Source of the DNA: JAFGPL01 sp963781805
Lineage (GTDB): Bacteria; Bacteroidota; Bacteroidia; Bacteroidales; UBA10428
Assembly: GCA_963781805.1 (NCBI GenBank)
Contig: CAWAHF010000004.1
Span: forward strand, 2,976,001-3,040,000
Reading direction: 5' to 3'
Length of the DNA: 64,000 bases
In this document: positions 62,626 to 64,000 of the stretch, one piece after another
How positions within the stretch are numbered: the first letter of the stretch is position 1
Layout of the letters: the number at the start of each line of letters is the position of its first letter
Translations under genes and position numbers: made by a program
The notes under the pieces: generated by a model
Databases searched by the model: none
The model's input: the letters and a program-made list of their open reading frames with translations, nothing else
What the model was told of the DNA's origin: nothing

Positions 62626-64000
62626 ATGAAAAAATCAACATTTTATTTAATAATATTTCTGAGTGTGCTCTTATCCACAAAAGTATCAGGTTATAATAAT
62701 CTGACTGTGGGTGATCCACGTAGCTCTTGGTGGACTGACCAGGGGACCATTGAACATGCAGAAATTATCGTCAGACCAAAAGGTATTTATATGGATTTTG
62801 AGCTGTTCCTTACCTTTTCAGCTCGAGGTACCTATTTCACACCTACCGATACCCTCGAGGTTGTGCTCAACTTCGAGTTACCTGAAGGTGCCATTGTGCA
62901 TGATTCATGGCTCTGGTTTGGTGAAGATACTCTTATTGGCCGTCTTATGGATAAGTGGACTGCAACTTCCATTTATGAAGGAATAGTAAAACGCAGAAGA
63001 GATCCATCAATTTTACAAAAACTCTACGGTAATAATTATGAACTCCGGATATTTCCGATGGCGGCAAATGAAACCCGTAAAGCTAAGATTTCATTTTTGT
63101 TACCAGCCCATTGGAACAAAGATAAGGTTTCATCTGCAATTCTTTCAGACCTGCTGTTATCTTCCAGAAATCCTTTGGAAAAATTAACTGTTTTAACTTT
63201 TACCGATAATATATGGAAAAATCCTGCGATCCAAGGTTTATCTGGAATCTCTTTTACACCTGAAAATACAGAAGAATTCGGTCCTCATTTTGTTGCAGAT
63301 ATAGAAAATAAATATTTCTCAAACCTTTTATCTCTTTCTTTTGATTCACCGGCAAAAGATGGTATTTTTCTAAGTAAATTTAAAGACGGTGAGGAAGGGA
63401 TATATCAGATGGCGCTTTTGCCTTCGGCATCTGTTTCAAATGCCTCAGGTCAGAAAATTGCTGTTTTGTTTGATTATGATATTTCAAATTCTAATCTTTC
63501 AGCAAATCAAATTTTGCAGCAAACACGTGATTTACTGATGCAGAATCTTACCCCTAAAGATTCTTTTAACCTGTTTTTTTCAAATATATCCATTGTACAG
63601 GGAAATTCATGGCTTCCGGCAGATTCACTAACAATAACCAATGTTTTTAATAACCTGGTAAATCCTCTATCAAGTTATAGCAACATGCCGGCCCTTATAA
63701 GCACCGGAATCAATTTTATTAAAACACATGGGAATAAAGGAAAATTATTATTGATTTCAAACTCTGATCAATATGGAAACAGTCAGGTGGCAAATACATT
63801 GTTAAATGATATAATGGCATTAATGAATCCCATATTTCCTTTCTATATAGTAGACTTTAACAGTACCTATGACAGTTATTATTATATTAACGGAAGATAT
63901 TACTATGGAAATGAATATTTTTTTTCCAATCTTTCCAAGTTCACAAATGGATCATATGAAAGAGCACTTGATAATAAAAATTTTTCCGAATTGGTTGACA
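62626..64000 (+). CDS. VIT-domain protein, partial (runs off the window)
   Basis: An open frame of at least 458 codons from ATG 62626, still open at the end of the window. A signal peptide (residues 1-25, KKSTFYLIIFLSVLLSTKVSG) is followed by a VIT (vault/inter-alpha-trypsin) domain: EVVLNFELPEGAIVHDSWLWF, WTATSIYEGIVKRRRDPSILQKLY, YELRIFPMAANETRKAKISF. In the family this is followed by a von Willebrand A domain; AVLFDYDISNS lacks the usual MIDAS DxSxS form at that place. Probably a surface or periplasmic protein. Function unknown. Confidence 0.82.
   Translation, partial: MKKSTFYLIIFLSVLLSTKVSGYNNLTVGDPRSSWWTDQGTIEHAEIIVRPKGIYMDFELFLTFSARGTYFTPTDTLEVVLNFELPEGAIVHDSWLWFGEDTLIGRLMDKWTATSIYEGIVKRRRDPSILQKLYGNNYELRIFPMAANETRKAKISFLLPAHWNKDKVSSAILSDLLLSSRNPLEKLTVLTFTDNIWKNPAIQGLSGISFTPENTEEFGPHFVADIENKYFSNLLSLSFDSPAKDGIFLSKFKDGEEGIYQMALLPSASVSNASGQKIAVLFDYDISNSNLSANQILQQTRDLLMQNLTPKDSFNLFFSNISIVQGNSWLPADSLTITNVFNNLVNPLSSYSNMPALISTGINFIKTHGNKGKLLLISNSDQYGNSQVANTLLNDIMALMNPIFPFYIVDFNSTYDSYYYINGRYYYGNEYFFSNLSKFTNGSYERALDNKNFSELVD

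Overview
The window looks like a chromosomal piece of a member of the Bacteroidota, probably near the Bacteroidales/Marinilabiliales. The evidence is the gliding gene gldH beside ricT, a T9SS C-terminal sorting-domain protein, an ExbB plus multiple-ExbD operon, AT-rich DNA, weak Shine-Dalgarno signals, and promoters of the Bacteroidota type (TTTG, about 19 bases, TAnnTTTG) before several genes.

Layout. 0-5.2 kb (minus strand): mrp, an alkyltransferase-like protein, trmB, gldH, ricT, holB. 5.3-11.6 kb (plus): pgk, proC, serine acetyltransferase, cysteine synthase, tatD, ansA. 11.6-15.0 kb: tRNA-Ser(GGA) and an exbB/exbD operon whose third exbD is broken by a stop codon. 15.2-20.8 kb: glycosyltransferase, ECF sigma factor, rsmG, a SpoIIE-type phosphatase, a response regulator, tRNA-Ser(GCT) and a lipoprotein. 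36.4-41.4 kb: a sugar cluster (GH31, URO-D-like protein, sodium:solute symporter). 41.5-47.4 kb: FMN-binding protein, a frameshifted PIF1-like helicase, small lipoprotein, response regulator and membrane regulator. 47.7-52.3 kb (minus): secreted peptide, psd, cdsA, DUF2007-like protein, ftsH, rsfS. 52.5-57.2 kb (plus): birA, PASTA protein, T9SS cargo, rluD. 57.3-64 kb: a Kef-type antiporter, GNAT enzyme, heptose-7-phosphate kinase, tRNA-Pro(CGG) with degenerate satellite repeats, and a VIT-domain protein that runs off the window.

The accessory part is a 14.7-kb island (21110-35824) inserted at the 3' end of tRNA-Pro(TGG). It is bounded by an 8-bp direct repeat (ACCCCGAC). Beyond its right end lies a strong terminator that appears to be the displaced terminator of the tRNA gene. 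At the left is a large serine recombinase whose reading frame runs into the antisense of the tRNA. The cargo is a monovalent-cation set: XRE regulator, HAMP-like membrane sensor without kinase, TrkH, CPA1 antiporter, CPA2 antiporter with a C-terminal Usp-like region, a second TrkH, and TrkA. It probably serves K+/Na+/pH homeostasis.

The cargo lies between 722-bp inverted repeats. The recombinase lies between 148-bp inverted repeats. Where the two repeat families meet (23372) the sequence looks like the joined ends of the circular element, an attP-like site. The flanks also carry eight same-direction CGTCA motifs, a run of short palindromes, a family of 112-134-nt hairpin elements and a 21-nt tandem array. 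This architecture is the most unusual feature of the window. The repeat comparisons were made by eye.
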